From the NCBI GenBank assembly GCA_021780095.1, contig JAJXZK010000250.1, positions 1 to 7,827 on the forward strand: 7,827 bases of DNA. Direction: 5' to 3'. The position numbers and the translations under genes are program-made. Source of the stretch: Acidobacteriota bacterium (GTDB lineage: Bacteria > Acidobacteriota > Terriglobia > Terriglobales > Acidobacteriaceae). The notes beneath the pieces were generated by a model. The model saw only the letters and a list, made by a program, of their open reading frames with translations. It did not search any database and had not been told where the DNA came from. Below are positions 6,727-7,827 of this stretch, in pieces; positions within the stretch are counted from its first letter, which is position 1; every line of letters starts with the position of its first letter.

Positions 6727-6745
6727 AAAGCGAATAAGCGAAAAG
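6708..6745 (+). repeat. Pair of 11-bp direct repeats across the rpe stop codon
   Basis: TAAGCGAAAAG occurs exactly at 6708-6718 and again at 6735-6745, a 27-bp step. A related GAAAAGCGAA (6725-6734) lies between them. The first copy encodes part of the rpe tail and the second lies in the untranslated gap before the bamD-like gene. It may be a local purine-rich duplication; no function is implied. Confidence 0.6.
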
Positions 6746-6752
6746 GCCTGCG

Positions 6753-6760
6753 AAGGGGAA
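6753..6760 (+). promoter_or_regulatory. Shine-Dalgarno of bamD-like gene
   Basis: AAGGGGAA ends 7 nt before the ATG at 6768. It fixes the start that gives a proper signal peptide and is in frame with the TPR region. Confidence 0.65.
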
Positions 6761-6767
6761 GTACAGT

Positions 6768-7827
6768 ATGAGTCGTTTCATCGAGTGTTCCAGTCATCGT
6801 GTTCTGCAGCGCTGCGTGGTCGTCGGCACGCTGGCGGTTTTGGGCGGCAGCATGGCCCATGCGGGGATTTTTCATCGCAAGCAGAAGCCGCTTTCGCAGA
6901 AAGACGATGCGCTGGCAAGTGTGACCAGCAGCCAACCGGACAAAGAGCTGTTCGATCGCGCCATGATCGCCATGAAGAAGGGCAAGTTCGACATTGCCCG
7001 CCTGGATCTGCAGACGCTGCTGAATACCTATCCGGATTCGGAATACCAGATGCGCGCCAAGCTTGCGATCGGCGATACCTGGTACAAAGAGGGCGGTACC
7101 GCCGCGATGCAGCAGGCAGAGGAAGAATATAAGGATTTCATCACTTTCTTCCCAGACAAGCCGGAAGCCGCAGAAGCGCAGATGAAGGTGGCCGACATCT
7201 ACTACAAGCAGATGGAAAAGCCCGATCGCGATCCGACGAATGCGACCCGTGCCCAGGAAGAATACCGGGCCATGGTTCTGCAATACCCCGATTCCAGCCT
7301 GATTCCGCAAGCGAAGCAGCGGCTGCGAGAAGTGCAGGAAGTTCTGGGCGACCACGAGTTCGACATCGGGTCGTTCTATCAGACGCGAATGAACTATGCG
7401 GCCGCCACCGCCCGTCTGCAATCCGTGATCGATACCTATCCGCTTTATAGCCGAGTGGACGAAGCGCTGCTGGAGGTTGGCGATGCGTATGCCGCGCAGG
7501 CTCGCAATATCTCCACCATGCGGATCGACGCGGCGGCCAAGGAGCGGCTGGAGAAGCTGTTTAAGAACCGTGCTGCGCAAGCCTACGACCGTGTCGTGGT
7601 GGAATATCCAATGGCGCCCCATGCGGACGACGCGCGCGATCGGCTGGAAGCGATGAATATGCCAGTGCCTCAACCGACGCAGGAACAGATTGCCAACAGC
7701 GCCGCAATTGAGCAGAGTCGCGCGCCTGTGAATTTGAAGTACAAGGCGTTCCTGCTGATCACGGCGCGTCCCTCCACGGTGCAGGCAGCGCGAGTCGGCG
7801 AACCGAGTCTAAGCAATCCGCCAGAAA
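6768..7827 (+). CDS. bamD: BamD/YfiO-like outer-membrane assembly TPR protein (3' end outside window)
   Basis: Frame open from ATG 6768 to the window edge: 353 codons visible, no stop. Residues 1-32 are a signal peptide (Arg-containing start, hydrophobic 17-27, A-H-A cleavage before Gly33), so the product is exported. Residues 54-300 hold tandem TPR helical pairs: 'PDKELFDRAMIAMKKGKFDIA' (57-77), 'LLNTYPDSEYQMRAKLAIGDTWY' (84-106), 'AEEEYKDFITFFPDKPEAAEAQMKVADIYY' region (117-146), 'AQEEYRAMVLQYPDSSLIPQAKQRL' region (162-186), and 'YAAATARLQSVIDTYPLYSRVDEALLEVGDAY' region (210-241). Alternating 'YPDS' turns are typical of BamD, the TPR component of the BAM complex that folds beta-barrel proteins into the outer membrane. 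Two features differ from E. coli BamD (about 245 residues, lipoprotein): it is much longer, and the only Cys residues before the cleavage site (C7, C16) are not in a lipobox. A related TPR protein (YbgF/CpoB-like) is the main alternative. The longest reverse-strand frame over this region is a shadow. Confidence 0.8.
   Translation, partial: MSRFIECSSHRVLQRCVVVGTLAVLGGSMAHAGIFHRKQKPLSQKDDALASVTSSQPDKELFDRAMIAMKKGKFDIARLDLQTLLNTYPDSEYQMRAKLAIGDTWYKEGGTAAMQQAEEEYKDFITFFPDKPEAAEAQMKVADIYYKQMEKPDRDPTNATRAQEEYRAMVLQYPDSSLIPQAKQRLREVQEVLGDHEFDIGSFYQTRMNYAAATARLQSVIDTYPLYSRVDEALLEVGDAYAAQARNISTMRIDAAAKERLEKLFKNRAAQAYDRVVVEYPMAPHADDARDRLEAMNMPVPQPTQEQIANSAAIEQSRAPVNLKYKAFLLITARPSTVQAARVGEPSLSNPPE

Noticed and set aside
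6680..7132. Forward frame of 150 codons at the rpe/bamD junction
   Set aside because: It runs in another frame through the rpe end and the TPR coding region, with Arg/Gly-rich noise composition; the true gene starts at 6768.
6693..7673. Reverse-strand open frame of 326 codons
   Set aside because: It lies wholly opposite the bamD-like TPR coding region, has no recognisable domain and is rich in His/Arg/Leu, as expected for the complement of a GC-biased gene.
1..7827. CRISPR array, tRNA/rRNA, IS element, toxin-antitoxin or phage defence system
   Set aside because: No spaced repeats, cloverleaf, transposase motif, terminal inverted repeats or defence domains were seen on either strand.

Overview
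The window is a compact, moderately GC-rich bacterial chromosome segment with every recognisable gene on the + strand. Gene content and protein style point to Acidobacteriota (Terriglobia-type soil bacteria). The clues are an FmdB-type zinc-ribbon protein with a long Ser/Lys tail, a shortened UvrC-like protein, a secreted S9 peptidase, and a BamD/YfiO-like TPR protein of the style I remember from that phylum. This assignment is inference from recall, not from a database search. I see no tRNA, rRNA, CRISPR array, insertion sequence or other mobile signature.

Layout: (1) 1-63, the last 20 codons of an upstream gene, probably the ACT-domain end of D-3-phosphoglycerate dehydrogenase (serA). (2) 64-196, an intergenic stretch with a weak promoter candidate and the ribosome binding site of the next gene. 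(3) 197-601, an FmdB-family zinc-ribbon protein. (4) 700-2097, a 465-residue UvrC homologue. It keeps the middle of UvrC (four-Cys cluster, UVR motif, linker), but its GIY-YIG nuclease is degraded and the RNase H-like nuclease and HhH parts are absent. (5) 2145-4280, a secreted prolyl-oligopeptidase-family (S9) serine peptidase with an intact Ser/Asp/His triad. (6) 4317-5930, a polytopic membrane protein resembling GT-C/GT39 glycosyltransferases. (7) 5962-6726, ribulose-phosphate 3-epimerase (rpe) with a short extra C-terminal tail. (8) 6768 to the window end, the start of a BamD/YfiO-like TPR protein, truncated by the window edge.

Gaps are 31-133 bp and all genes point the same way, so read-through is likely. 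Three genes without a Shine-Dalgarno sequence (uvrC-like, S9 peptidase, rpe) have a TANNNT -10-like hexamer only 6-14 nt before the start codon. That is the layout of leaderless or near-leaderless transcripts. The other three complete starts (fmdB, membrane protein, bamD-like) have purine-rich Shine-Dalgarno sequences. No convincing rho-independent terminator was found.

Functionally the set is mixed: central metabolism (serA end, rpe), DNA-repair-derived protein (uvrC-like), and cell envelope or periplasm (peptidase, glycosyltransferase-like protein, BamD-like protein). It reads as ordinary housekeeping chromosome, not an accessory island. The most unusual item is the UvrC homologue, which appears to have lost both nuclease activities while keeping its Fe-S and UvrB-interaction parts.
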